Below, piece by piece: positions 54,983-64,000 of a DNA stretch of 64,000 nucleotides. Every line of letters starts with the position of its first letter. Position 1 is the first letter of the stretch. The notes below the pieces were generated by a model, which was not told the origin of the DNA, made no database searches, and worked only from the letters and a program-made list of their open reading frames with translations. The translations under genes and the position numbers were made by a program. Source of the DNA: SHZL01 sp963708905 (GTDB lineage Bacteria > Pseudomonadota > Gammaproteobacteria > Xanthomonadales > SZUA-36); NCBI GenBank assembly GCA_963708905.1, contig CAVPUV010000065.1, positions 1 through 64,000 of the forward strand. Direction: 5' to 3'.

Positions 54983-55204
54983 GGACGAGTCCCTCAGGTG
55001 AAAGGGCGTACGCTTCGAACGGACGCTCCCGCTGACCGCCACTGGCCAAGACTCGCCATACCAAATAAAGAACACATTAATGAAGCCATGAATATGACGG
55101 TGTTCCTGCCCGGCCCTACGCTGCGTGTAGCAGATATGAGGCGGGCCATGGTTCAGATGTTTGCCGGTGGCCCGAAGACACCACGGTTAAGCGAACGAGC
55201 CATA

Positions 55205-55488
55205 CTATAGCGCTTTTAGATCTGCAGCCTCCAGTTGGGCATTGGTGCGGCCTGCCCGCTGCTCCTGGATGTCCCGCGCCGCCAACACTCGGGACCTGAC
55301 GGTTGCGCTGGACTCGGGTGCCAGGCCATCGTGCTGCAGCAGGAATTCCCGCGGCCGGCTGACTTCGAGGTGCAGGTCGATGCGATCCAGCAGCGGCCCG
55401 GAGATCCTGCCGCGATAGCGGCTGACCTGTTCCGCGCTGCAGTGGCACAGGCCGCTCTCGTCTCCCAGCTGGCCACAGGGACAGGGTT
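55205..55488 (-). pseudogene. comM fragment (diverged copy)
   Basis: On the minus strand the frame reads PCPCGQLGDESGLCHCSAEQ and on through 'GPLLDRIDLHLEVSRPREFLLQHDG' to '...NAQLEAADLKAL' and a stop. It matches residues of the window's own comM (58710-58980) at roughly 80 percent of bases. Only about 90 codons of the C-terminal part exist. It ends abruptly at the HTH fragment. It is a relic of a second or foreign comM allele. Confidence 0.85.
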
Positions 55489-55892
55489 GCGTTGCCTTTC
55501 TGAACTGGGAAAAAGGTCATACGAAGCCTCCGATTGGGTCTATTCCCGCCATTGTACGGTTCCTGGGCTATGATCCCTTTCCAGCGTCAAAGACCCTTCC
55601 TGAACATCTGCTCGCCAAGCGTCGGGCGATGGGTTGGTCTGCCGAGCAGGCCGCCCGGGAGCTCGGGGTCGATCCGAACTCGTGGAGAAATTGGGAGCTG
55701 GGAAAGATCGTACTTTATCGACAACACCGAATCCGGGTGGCCAGCCTCCTTGACTTATCCTCCGTCGCCATTGACCAGGAAATGGTGTCGCGCTGGAATG
55801 GGTCGCACGAACGCGCTCCAGCTACCGATTTGGGATTACCAGCGGTTATCTATTTGACTCACACATCCGAGTCTCTGATAAACCCGGCGTGA
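55489..55892 (+). pseudogene. Helix-turn-helix protein fragment
   Basis: From about 55494 the frame reads FLNWEKGHTKPPIGSIPAIV, then 'RFLGYDPFPASKTLPEHLLAKRRAMGWSAEQAARELGVDPNSWRNWELGK', followed by a loose tail. This is the double-HTH C-terminal unit of a widespread regulator type with 'RFLGYDPFP'. The N-terminal part is absent; the sequence joins the comM fragment directly. There is no start codon for the whole piece, and it is probably not expressed as a full protein. Confidence 0.75.
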
Positions 55893-56007
55893 TTCAGCGG
55901 CCAAGTGCTGCTCGCTGGAGTCCATGAGTCACGCGCTGTGTGATGTGGGGGATTATAATAACTCCTGGACATCCTCTTCTGTTTCAAGCACATCAAGTTT
56001 CTGAGCG

Positions 56008-56036
56008 AAAAAAAGGGGCGCCTGAGCGGCGCCCCC
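56008..56036 (-). terminator. Rho-independent terminator of the PhoX-like gene
   Basis: On the minus strand GGGGCGCC-gctca-GGCGCCCC is followed by a run of T residues. It lies about 20 bases after the PhoX-like stop codon. Confidence 0.88.
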
Positions 56037-56055
56037 TGTGAGCGGTTACTGCGTG

Positions 56056-57666
56056 CTATTCCTTATTGACCTTGAAGCCGCTGATGCGGATGAGGTCGTC
56101 GGTGTCACCGTTCAGTGGATTCGAGTCAGAATCCTGCAGCGCCTCCGGCTGTTCGCCATGCTGCACGTGGTAGAACGCTGTCTCGCCGGTGCCGTCGAAG
56201 ATGAAGCCAGACGGTTCGGAGTCAGGATCGACTACAGACAACACCTTGACGCAGCCGTCGGTACGCTCGTCGCGATCGGCGCCGTCGGGCAGGCAGGCCC
56301 AGATATCGCCGCCGGTGCCGCCGTCATCGATCGTGTTGAAATCCTCGATCAGGTAGACGTTGCTGGTGAACGGCTGGATGTCCAGGTTGTCGTGGTTGCG
56401 CATCTCGGCGTCGGACTCGATGAATCGCTGCGTGTCCGCCTTGGCCAGGCTCTCGCCGTTGGCGAGAAAGAGTTGCATGCCCGCCACGCCACCGATATTG
56501 AGCTCGATGGTATCGCCGGCCTGTACCGCCTCGCTGCTCTCGATTACGCACAGGGCCTCGCCATTACCGCCGCCGCAGGTATTGGTCCAGCACCAGCGAA
56601 TGCCTTCGCCGTCGGCGAACATGCCATAGCTGCGATCGACGTGCAGGTCTTCCGGCCGGCAGTAACCGGTTGCGCCCAGCAGATGGGCATCAAAGCGCGC
56701 GGTGGCTGCCTCGACCGCAACCCACCGGCCCTCGTCGCCATACTCGCAGCCCTGGCCGTAGTCGTCGGTGCCGCTGCAGACGTGGAACAGGGCGAAGTTC
56801 TGGCCTCTGACCAACGGCGATTCGTCCAGGTTGCTGATCGTGTTTTCGCACCGCTGCCCGGGCCGTACCGGCGCGCCTGCACACGCGAAGAAGGTATCCG
56901 GCACGAAACGGAAGATGGCGCCACCGTCAACGTCCTTCTCGGCGCGCAACTCGTCGCCGCCGATCACCACGCCGCTGTCCAGCGCTTCGAGGCCTTCCCA
57001 GGACTGGGCGGCCAGCGCCGTGCGTTTCCTGATGTTCGTCTCACAGCTGTTCGCGGTGCCGTCGTTGAAGGCGCTGCGGATGTCGGCGTCCACGCCGGCG
57101 GCGCCGCGGTCATAAACCCAGCAGCCCGTCGTTGCAAGCGGATCGAGGATTTCGTAGGCGCTGCCGTCGGCGCCGTTCTCCTCGGTGGCCAGCACCGTGC
57201 CCCACTGGGTGGCGCGAATGCCGTCGCAGCGGCTCATGCCGAACAGGATGTTTTCGACGGCGCCGGTGTTGACGTTGATGCGCTGCACGGAGGGATTGCG
57301 ACCGGTGTCCTCGCCGACCCCACCGGGGTCGCGGCCCCACTCGTTGCAGACGATCAGGTGCGAGTAATTCACGTCGTCGGGCCAGAAGGCGATCATGTCA
57401 CCCAGCCCGCCCACGCTGCGCGTGACGAATTCGGCTACCAGGCCGTGCGCCAGCAGTTGGCGTGCGGCGGCAGTGGCGTCTTCACGCGGCACGTAGTCGG
57501 CAGCGGTCGCGCTGTCCGTGATCGGTATTTCGAAGCCGAACAGCTGGACGCTCTGGGCATGCAGCAGCTGTTCCTGCTTGGCGCCGAAGTCGGCCGGTGC
57601 TGCTTGGGCGGCTGGCGCCAAGGCAAGTGTGGCAAGCACGGCGGTACAAAGGGGCAGTCGTATCAT
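56056..57666 (-). CDS. PhoX-like alkaline phosphatase family protein (DUF839)
   Basis: This is a 536-residue protein with a signal peptide (MIRLPLCTAVLATLALAPAAQA). 'DMIAFWPDDVNYSHLIVCNEWG', 'GMSRCDGIRATQWGTVLATEEN', 'EALDSGVVIGGDELRAEKDVDGGAIFRFVPD' and 'CRPEDLHVD' follow the beta-propeller layout of PhoX/DUF839 proteins, in which Ca and Fe bind in the centre. PhoX enzymes are secreted phosphatases; this is a diverged member with many Cys, so activity is not certain. AGGAGA precedes the ATG at 57666. A strong terminator follows. Confidence 0.85.
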   Translation of the reverse strand: MIRLPLCTAVLATLALAPAAQAAPADFGAKQEQLLHAQSVQLFGFEIPITDSATAADYVPREDATAAARQLLAHGLVAEFVTRSVGGLGDMIAFWPDDVNYSHLIVCNEWGRDPGGVGEDTGRNPSVQRINVNTGAVENILFGMSRCDGIRATQWGTVLATEENGADGSAYEILDPLATTGCWVYDRGAAGVDADIRSAFNDGTANSCETNIRKRTALAAQSWEGLEALDSGVVIGGDELRAEKDVDGGAIFRFVPDTFFACAGAPVRPGQRCENTISNLDESPLVRGQNFALFHVCSGTDDYGQGCEYGDEGRWVAVEAATARFDAHLLGATGYCRPEDLHVDRSYGMFADGEGIRWCWTNTCGGGNGEALCVIESSEAVQAGDTIELNIGGVAGMQLFLANGESLAKADTQRFIESDAEMRNHDNLDIQPFTSNVYLIEDFNTIDDGGTGGDIWACLPDGADRDERTDGCVKVLSVVDPDSEPSGFIFDGTGETAFYHVQHGEQPEALQDSDSNPLNGDTDDLIRISGFKVNKE

Positions 57667-57698
57667 TGGAATCTCCTGTCGTTCAGTGGTGGTTGGAA

Positions 57699-57959
57699 AT
57701 GCCATTGTGTGCACTCAGTGTGACGCCACGACGTCAATTCCGGGTCAGTTCGTTGAACGTCCTATTGCAGTTAGGCGACAACCATCCGATTCTGAAGAAT
57801 TTCTGCAATAGTCCGCTGAAAAGCTTGGCAAAAGCAGGGCACCTCGCTGAACACGGGCGCAAGAACCAATACAGCATACGAATCAACCGGCAATGGCGAA
57901 TCTGTTTTCGCTGGAAGGAAGATGGTCCTTTCGATGTCGAAATCGTGGATTACCACTGA
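57699..57959 (+). CDS. higB: HigB/RelE-like toxin with aberrant N-terminus
   Basis: The last ~32 residues (KNQYSIRINRQWRICFRWKE and then DGPFDVEIVDYH) are the conserved C-terminus of HigB-type mRNA interferases, with the Arg/Trp RNA-site residues. The N-terminal ~50 residues do not match the family's usual 'MIKSF...' start or the '(R)KL...L...L.DLR.PP.N.LE' middle. The gene therefore seems truncated or rearranged. A HigA antitoxin gene follows after 194 bases, instead of the usual short gap. It is divergent from the PhoX-like gene. Confidence 0.65.
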   Translation: MPLCALSVTPRRQFRVSSLNVLLQLGDNHPILKNFCNSPLKSLAKAGHLAEHGRKNQYSIRINRQWRICFRWKEDGPFDVEIVDYH

Positions 57960-58153
57960 ATGAGTCAATAAAAATGAACCGTGCTTATCGGGTTGTCTCC
58001 CACAACATGTCAATCCTCCCACTTCAGTACTGATTTCACGGTAACATCTCGCTGCGAAGTCGTATGTAAGGCCGCAATCGTGAGCGCGGCTCCACTTTCA
58101 GCCTTCAAACAGCCCGCCGATTTTGAATTGGGTGTTAACCGGATAAGCACGAA

Positions 58154-58459
58154 ATGAACATCACCAATGGAATGCGGCCGGTCCATCCTGGCGAAATCTT
58201 ACCGGAAGAGCTGGACGTGCTTGAAATGTCGGCAAACGCTTTGGCGGCGGCGTTGGGCGTGCCAGGTAACCGAATAGCAGCCATTCTCAATGGCCAACGC
58301 GGAGTTACGGCAGATACGGCGCTGCGACTTTCGCGCTATCTCGGGACCACCACGGAGTTTTGGTTGAATCTGCAAAAATCCTATGAATCGCGACTTGCCG
58401 AACGGGAAGCAGGTAGGCAGATTGAGAAAATGGTGACACCCAGAACGGAAGCAGCTTGA
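58154..58459 (+). CDS. higA: HigA family antitoxin
   Basis: This 101-residue XRE-type protein begins MNITNGMRPVHPGEILPEEL, then 'LDVLEMSANALAAALGVPGNRIAAILNGQRGVTADTALRLSRYLGTTTEFWLNLQKSYE', which is the full HigA/VapI signature (HPGE-I-LxEE, HTH, FWLNLQ). Length is normal. It should neutralise a HigB toxin and repress its own promoter. The cognate toxin upstream looks damaged, so this may be an orphan antitoxin. Confidence 0.92.
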   Translation: MNITNGMRPVHPGEILPEELDVLEMSANALAAALGVPGNRIAAILNGQRGVTADTALRLSRYLGTTTEFWLNLQKSYESRLAEREAGRQIEKMVTPRTEAA

Positions 58460-58493
58460 GTCGACGTAACTACGTAATGGAAGGAACGTCCGT

Positions 58494-60012
<1,519 letters not shown>

Positions 60013-60115
60013 CGCCGTCCTCCTTCAGCTGTGGCGTCTGTCCTTGTTGGTGAATGAGTTTTGCGCTTTTACGTTGCGGCCGGAAGCGGAAAGATGGGTG
60101 AATGACTGTAGGAGA

Positions 60116-60355
60116 TCAGCTCTTTTCGAGTTCTTCGATTTGCCGCTGCAAACGGGTCAATTTTTCCCTGGTACGGGCCAGCACGGCAGACTGGGCATCG
60201 AATTCTTCGCGGGTCACAAGGTTCATACGCTCGAAGGCGCGGCTCAACACGAGACGAAACTGCTCGTCGGTCTCTTCTTTGAGACGGGACAGCCCCGGTG
60301 GTAATGATTCCGCCAACTTGCGGCTCAGGTCGTCGATCAGTTTAAGATCTATCAT
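60116..60355 (-). CDS. ubiK: Ubiquinone biosynthesis accessory factor
   Basis: This is a 79-residue protein, 'LIDDLSRKLAESLPPGLSRLKEETDEQFRLVLSRAFERMNLVTREEFDAQSAVLARTREKL' with a C-terminal coiled coil 'LTRLQRQIEELEK'. It is the UbiK/YqiC (BMFP) family, which supports ubiquinone synthesis with UbiJ. Length is normal. It lies between comM and the PII gene, a common gammaproteobacterial arrangement (ubiK next to comM). Confidence 0.93.
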   Translation of the reverse strand: MIDLKLIDDLSRKLAESLPPGLSRLKEETDEQFRLVLSRAFERMNLVTREEFDAQSAVLARTREKLTRLQRQIEELEKS

Positions 60356-60463
60356 GAATGTGTCCCGTGGTCTGCTGACCCCCTGCGGCGACCGCGCGCC
60401 GCTTGCAGCAGCATTATGCGCGCATTAAAGTCGCCTGATCCACCCACCAGAAGGAATTTTCCA

Positions 60464-60802
60464 ATGAAACTCATCATCGCCATCATCAAACCCTTCAAGC
60501 TGGATGACGTTCGTGACGCCATCGCCGAGGCCGGGATTCAGGGTATGACGGTCACCGAGGTGCGCGGATTCGGGCGCCAGAAAGGCCACACCGAGCTTTA
60601 CCGTGGCGCCGAATACGTGGTGGATTTTCTACCCAAGCTCAAGCTTGAGATTGCCGTGCCTGACGAACGTGTGGACACGGTGGTGGAAGCCATTGCCGAT
60701 GCCGCGGCTTCCGGCCGGATTGGCGATGGCAAGATATTTGTCCAGCCGCTGGAACGCGCCATACGCATCAGGACCGGGGAGGAAGGTAATGAGGCACTTT
60801 AG
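60464..60802 (+). CDS. glnK: Nitrogen regulatory PII protein
   Basis: This is a 112-residue PII protein: 'MKLIIAIIKPFKLDDVRDAIAEAG', T-loop 'GFGRQKGHTELYRGAEYVVDFLPKLKLE' with Tyr51 for uridylylation, and 'IGDGKIFVQPLERAIRIRTGEEGNEAL'. It senses ATP/ADP and 2-oxoglutarate and controls nitrogen enzymes or AmtB. AGAAGGAA precedes the ATG at 60464. No amtB follows, so glnB is an equal choice of symbol. The ubiK-comM neighbourhood with glnK is well known in gammaproteobacteria. Confidence 0.96.
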   Translation: MKLIIAIIKPFKLDDVRDAIAEAGIQGMTVTEVRGFGRQKGHTELYRGAEYVVDFLPKLKLEIAVPDERVDTVVEAIADAAASGRIGDGKIFVQPLERAIRIRTGEEGNEAL

Positions 60803-60823
60803 CGATCACCTGGGGGTAAATTT

Positions 60824-61690
60824 ATGAACACGCTGCGCACCGGTGTAATCGGACTCGGCGCCATGGGTGCGCCCATGGCGCGCCATCTGGCGGACAAGGG
60901 CTACCTGCAAGGCGTTTGGAACAGAACAGAAGACAAAGCGATTAAATTGGCAGCTGAACTGAGCACCTGGCATGCGAACGATCCAGCGGAGCTGGCATCG
61001 AAATGTGACATCCTGCTCATTTGCGTAGCGGCCGACCCGGACCTGGAAGCGGTGGTGGAGTTAAGCTTGTCCGGCCTGCGGACGGGCTCGGTACTGGTGG
61101 ACACCTCCACGGTCAGCCCGACGACAACCGTAGCTTTGGCCGGCAAGTTGGCAAAAATCGGCGTGGACTATGCCGACGCACCCGTATCCGGTGGCGTGGA
61201 AGGCGCCATCAACGGACGGCTGGTTGCCATGGTCGGGGCCGAATTGACCACTTTTTCGCGCATTCGGCCAGTCATCGAGTCGTTTTCCGCTTCGGTGACA
61301 CACATGGGTCCGGTCGGCAGCGGCCAGGCGACCAAAGCCGTCAACCAGGTGATTGTCGGCGGCGTGGCCGAGGCGGTTTGCGAAGCATTGGCGCTGGCCG
61401 AGAAACTAAATTTGCCGTGGGAGCGTCTATTGTCGGTATTGAGTTCGGGTGCTGCTGACGGATGGTTTCTGCGTCATCGAGGACTGTCCATGTTGGAAGG
61501 CCGCTTCGATAAAGGCTTCAAACAATCCCTGTTACTCAAGGATTTGAACATTGTCCAGGGTTTGGCACGGGAATTGGATATATCCATGCCGGTTGTGGAA
61601 TCGGCGATCAGAGACTATGCGGAGTTGGTGGCTGCCGGTGAAGGGGGCAACGATATTTCGGGTTTGATCAGACACAAACGATCCAGGTGA
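60824..61690 (+). CDS. NAD(P)-dependent beta-hydroxyacid dehydrogenase
   Basis: This 288-residue protein begins 'TGVIGLGAMGAPMARHLADKGY' (GxGxxG), followed by 'LVDTSTVSPTTTVALAGKL', the substrate loop 'YADAPVSGGVEGAINGRLVAMVG', the catalytic Lys motif 'GSGQATKAVNQVIVGG' and 'KDLNIVQGLARELDISMPV'. It is of the 3-hydroxyisobutyrate / tartronate semialdehyde reductase family. The substrate is not clear. It lies 21 bases after the PII gene and probably shares its transcript. Confidence 0.93.
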   Translation: MNTLRTGVIGLGAMGAPMARHLADKGYLQGVWNRTEDKAIKLAAELSTWHANDPAELASKCDILLICVAADPDLEAVVELSLSGLRTGSVLVDTSTVSPTTTVALAGKLAKIGVDYADAPVSGGVEGAINGRLVAMVGAELTTFSRIRPVIESFSASVTHMGPVGSGQATKAVNQVIVGGVAEAVCEALALAEKLNLPWERLLSVLSSGAADGWFLRHRGLSMLEGRFDKGFKQSLLLKDLNIVQGLARELDISMPVVESAIRDYAELVAAGEGGNDISGLIRHKRSR

Positions 61691-61716
61691 ACAAGTAAAA
61701 AACGAATCGGATAAGC

Positions 61717-63903
61717 ATGTCGAAACAGAACACATTTGTATCAGCCTTCGTGGCAGAACTGTCGCGACGCAAAGTACCACGCACCGTGGGTGCTTACGCT
61801 GTCGGTGTGTTCGTATTGTTGCAACTGATGGATGTTGCCGTCGAGCCCTTGCTTTTGCCGCATTGGTTGCCAACCCTGGTTGTCATCATGCTGATTCTCG
61901 GGTTCCCGCTGGTTTTCCTGTTGGCCTGGCAGTTCGACTTGACATCGGGTGGAATACGTCGGGCGACATCCACCGGGTTGCTGAGCCGGTCACAAAACGC
62001 CGTCCTTTTCGGCTGCAGCTTATTGACCATGGTGGGCCTGGGCTACCTGTTTTATGTTTATTACTCGGGCGTATTCGAGACCACTGATACGGTCACCGCG
62101 GAGACCCGCCAGTTCACCGCGCCGGTAAATTCCATTGCCGTGCTGCCTTTTACCGATTTATCGGCTGAAGGCAACCAGGCGTATTTTTCCGACGGCGTTG
62201 CCGAGGAAATCCTCAACCTCCTGGCACAAGTAGACGGGCTGGACGTTGCCGCCAGGACTTCCTCTTTTGCATTTCGCAATCCGCAGACGGACATTCGTGA
62301 AATTGGGCGCTTGCTGAATGTGCGGGCCGTGTTGGAAGGAAGTATTCGATCCGCGGGAAACCGGATCAGGCTGACAGCACAGCTGATCAACGTCGAGGAC
62401 GGATATCACATCTGGTCAAAAACCTATGACCGTGAACTCGATGATCTTTTTGCCATTCAGGATGAAGTTGCCAGCAACATAGCGCAAGCCCTGGTTGAGT
62501 CTTTCGCTGGTCTGAAACATCAGTCGGTCGGGCAAACAGACAGCATCGCGGCGGCCAATGCCTATCGCACCGGGCGCCTGCACTGGTGGCGCAGAACGCC
62601 GGTTGAATTGGAGCGCGGCCTCGGCTTTTTTGCCGAAGCATTGGAGCATGATGCCGGTTTTGCCCCGGCTTACGCCGCCATGGCGGACTCCTGGATGTTG
62701 CTGTCGCTGTACGGCAATATCACGCCGATGAAAGCCGCCGAAAAGGCCCAGCCCATGATCGAAAAGGCGCTGGCGATCGATCCGGAGTCAGCAGAGGCTT
62801 TTGCCGCGCTTGGCCTGACGCGTTGGCAGATCGGACAATACGATTCCGCGGAATCGGCTTTACGCCGCGCGATGGAATTGAATGAGGACTATATCCCCGC
62901 CCAGTTGTGGCTGGCCGGCGTGTTGGGTGAATTGGGCCGCTACCCTGAAGAATCCAATATTCTCGAACAGGCCATGAGGCTGGACCCGCTGAACGAACTG
63001 CTGGTCATCAATTACTCTGAAAGCCAGCGTATCAGGGGGGACTACGCTGCGGCCCGTCAAATGTTGCGTAAGCTGATTGATCTGCGGCCGGATTCCACCA
63101 TGCTGTTGCGTTCGCTGGCCGCACAGGAGCTGGCGCAGGGCGAACTGGTCGAGGGCTGGAAGCTGGCGCATCGTGCCTGGCTGCTCGAGCCCGATAACCC
63201 GGCAGATATCGCGGTGCTGGCAAAGACCTGGATTGGCCTGGGAAACCTGGACGAAGCTGAAAAATTGTTGCTCGCGGGCCTCGAACAGGCAAACCAGAAT
63301 TTCAACTTGCTGGACTCTTACTGGCTCAGTCTCCTGATCACGGGTCGTTTTGAGGAGGCCGAGCGCCTGGTGCATGAAATGATAGAGGATGCTGGTGAAG
63401 ATCCGCCCACTGCAATGCAACAGATGTTCAACCAGTACCTGGGTATGATTGCACTCGCCAGGAAAGATTTACCGGCAGCCGCCCAGTTCCTTGATACCGT
63501 GCTCAGCGAAGAGGCAAACAACAGTTACGACACCAATGAGATCCTGACGCTGACACTGGCCTCGCTGGTATCAAAACGGTTGGGACAAGAGGATAAAGCC
63601 GCCAGCCAACTGGCCATAGCGCAGCGGAAACTCACGCGGGCGCGGCTGAACGGCGTCGACGACCCGGATATCTATTATGCCGAGGCGACCCTGCTGGTGA
63701 TGCGTAGTGATGTGCCGGCTGCGTTGGATAAACTTCAGCTGGCTTACGAGCATGGCTTTCGTAATCTCTGGTTACTGAACCTGGACTGGCGCTGGGAGAC
63801 CATCCGGGATGAACCCCAGTTTGTCGATCTGCGCGCGCGAATGCGCCGGGACATCGACGGGGCACTGGCGGAAATCCGCACCTTGAGCCTGGCGGCAATT
63901 TAA
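61717..63903 (+). CDS. TPR protein with TolB-like (FlgO-type) domain
   Basis: This is a 728-residue protein. The N-terminal region has three helices (about 22-45, 50-72, 92-112), with 'FVAELSRRKVPRTVGAYAVGVFVLLQLMDV', seen also in adenylate-cyclase-like and winged-helix TPR proteins. A TolB/FlgO-like domain follows ('SIAVLPFTDLSAEGNQAYFSDGVAEEILNLLAQVDGLDVAARTSSFAF', 'VLEGSIRSAGNRIRLTAQLINVEDGYHIWSKTYDREL'). From about 285 to the end there are 8-10 TPR-like helical pairs. It is probably an inner-membrane scaffold in signalling or envelope work; no enzymatic domain is visible. Confidence 0.88.
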   Translation: MSKQNTFVSAFVAELSRRKVPRTVGAYAVGVFVLLQLMDVAVEPLLLPHWLPTLVVIMLILGFPLVFLLAWQFDLTSGGIRRATSTGLLSRSQNAVLFGCSLLTMVGLGYLFYVYYSGVFETTDTVTAETRQFTAPVNSIAVLPFTDLSAEGNQAYFSDGVAEEILNLLAQVDGLDVAARTSSFAFRNPQTDIREIGRLLNVRAVLEGSIRSAGNRIRLTAQLINVEDGYHIWSKTYDRELDDLFAIQDEVASNIAQALVESFAGLKHQSVGQTDSIAAANAYRTGRLHWWRRTPVELERGLGFFAEALEHDAGFAPAYAAMADSWMLLSLYGNITPMKAAEKAQPMIEKALAIDPESAEAFAALGLTRWQIGQYDSAESALRRAMELNEDYIPAQLWLAGVLGELGRYPEESNILEQAMRLDPLNELLVINYSESQRIRGDYAAARQMLRKLIDLRPDSTMLLRSLAAQELAQGELVEGWKLAHRAWLLEPDNPADIAVLAKTWIGLGNLDEAEKLLLAGLEQANQNFNLLDSYWLSLLITGRFEEAERLVHEMIEDAGEDPPTAMQQMFNQYLGMIALARKDLPAAAQFLDTVLSEEANNSYDTNEILTLTLASLVSKRLGQEDKAASQLAIAQRKLTRARLNGVDDPDIYYAEATLLVMRSDVPAALDKLQLAYEHGFRNLWLLNLDWRWETIRDEPQFVDLRARMRRDIDGALAEIRTLSLAAI

Positions 63904-63951
63904 ATCGCACGAACTACAAATCGCACGGTTAAGTTCTTCTGGACTGACAAC

Positions 63952-64000
63952 ATGCCGTCAGACACCAGCGAATCGGGTCGAATCACCGATCCAGCGATCC
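63952..64000 (+). CDS. Possible start of a gene cut by the window edge
   Basis: An ATG at 63952 opens a frame (MPSDTSESGRITD...) that runs to the end of the window. No convincing ribosome site precedes it and there is too little sequence to name it. Confidence 0.2.
   Translation, partial: MPSDTSESGRITDPAI

Noticed and set aside
56038..57723. A 561-codon open frame on the plus strand
   Set aside because: It is antisense to the PhoX-like gene, which has a signal peptide, ribosome site, family motifs and terminator. The plus frame is low-complexity Val/Ala-rich and matches no family.

Overview
The window looks like a chromosomal segment of an uncultured, probably marine or sediment gammaproteobacterium. 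The grounds are: moderately high GC, a class GN ('marine proteobacterial') sortase with its dedicated two-component system, an Mla/MCE lipid-transport operon, UbiK, a PII protein, GcvT/GcvH, a TolB-like TPR protein and Cfa-type lipid enzymes. No rRNA, tRNA or CRISPR array was recognised. The assignment rests on protein families read by eye, not on a database search.

Layout. 1-1.3 kb: a secreted repeat protein of Verrucomicrobia-like style abuts, without a gene boundary, the tail of a class III aminotransferase; this is a chimeric join. 1.3-6.5 kb: polyamine-type catabolism (alpha/beta hydrolase, PuuD-like gamma-glutamyl hydrolase, Tat-exported spermidine dehydrogenase-like flavoprotein) and an MgtC/DUF4010 membrane protein. 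6.5-15.7 kb: GlgC; a MacAB-like efflux operon ending in a LOG-family gene; a P-type ATPase that lacks about 90 residues; a flippase-like membrane protein. 15.7-22.3 kb: an XdhC pair between two identical palindromic repeats, a frameshifted FMN reductase, an MFS carrier and an MlaE-F-D-lipoprotein operon. 22.3-30.7 kb: gcvT-gcvH bracketed by multi-hairpin elements, purC, djlA-like, a 1087-residue hybrid kinase, MAPEG, rpe.

30.7-46.3 kb is the most interesting part. A class GN sortase, its VIT/vWA substrate and the dedicated regulators PdsR/PdsS are separated by three genes for a CDP-glycerol-transferase-like enzyme, a lipid A-type acyltransferase and a flippase. These are followed by a FAD reductase, a Cfa-type methyltransferase and a PmtA-like methyltransferase. 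I infer that this cassette may build a lipid-linked surface moiety, possibly the acceptor for the sortase. A degenerate 41-bp motif flanks the inserted cassette.

46.3-64 kb: an SLC13 carrier, one insertion sequence, a CorC-type protein, a secreted caspase-like/Hint protein, a PhoX-like phosphatase, fragments of comM and of an HTH gene, a damaged HigB/HigA pair, a frameshifted comM, ubiK, glnB/K, a beta-hydroxyacid dehydrogenase and a TPR protein.

A theme throughout is the density of palindromic repeats at gene borders: five REP-like palindromes, two composite hairpin clusters, a 163-bp MITE-like hairpin and a family of short AACTCTGA hairpins. Several of these supply the stop codon of the neighbouring gene.
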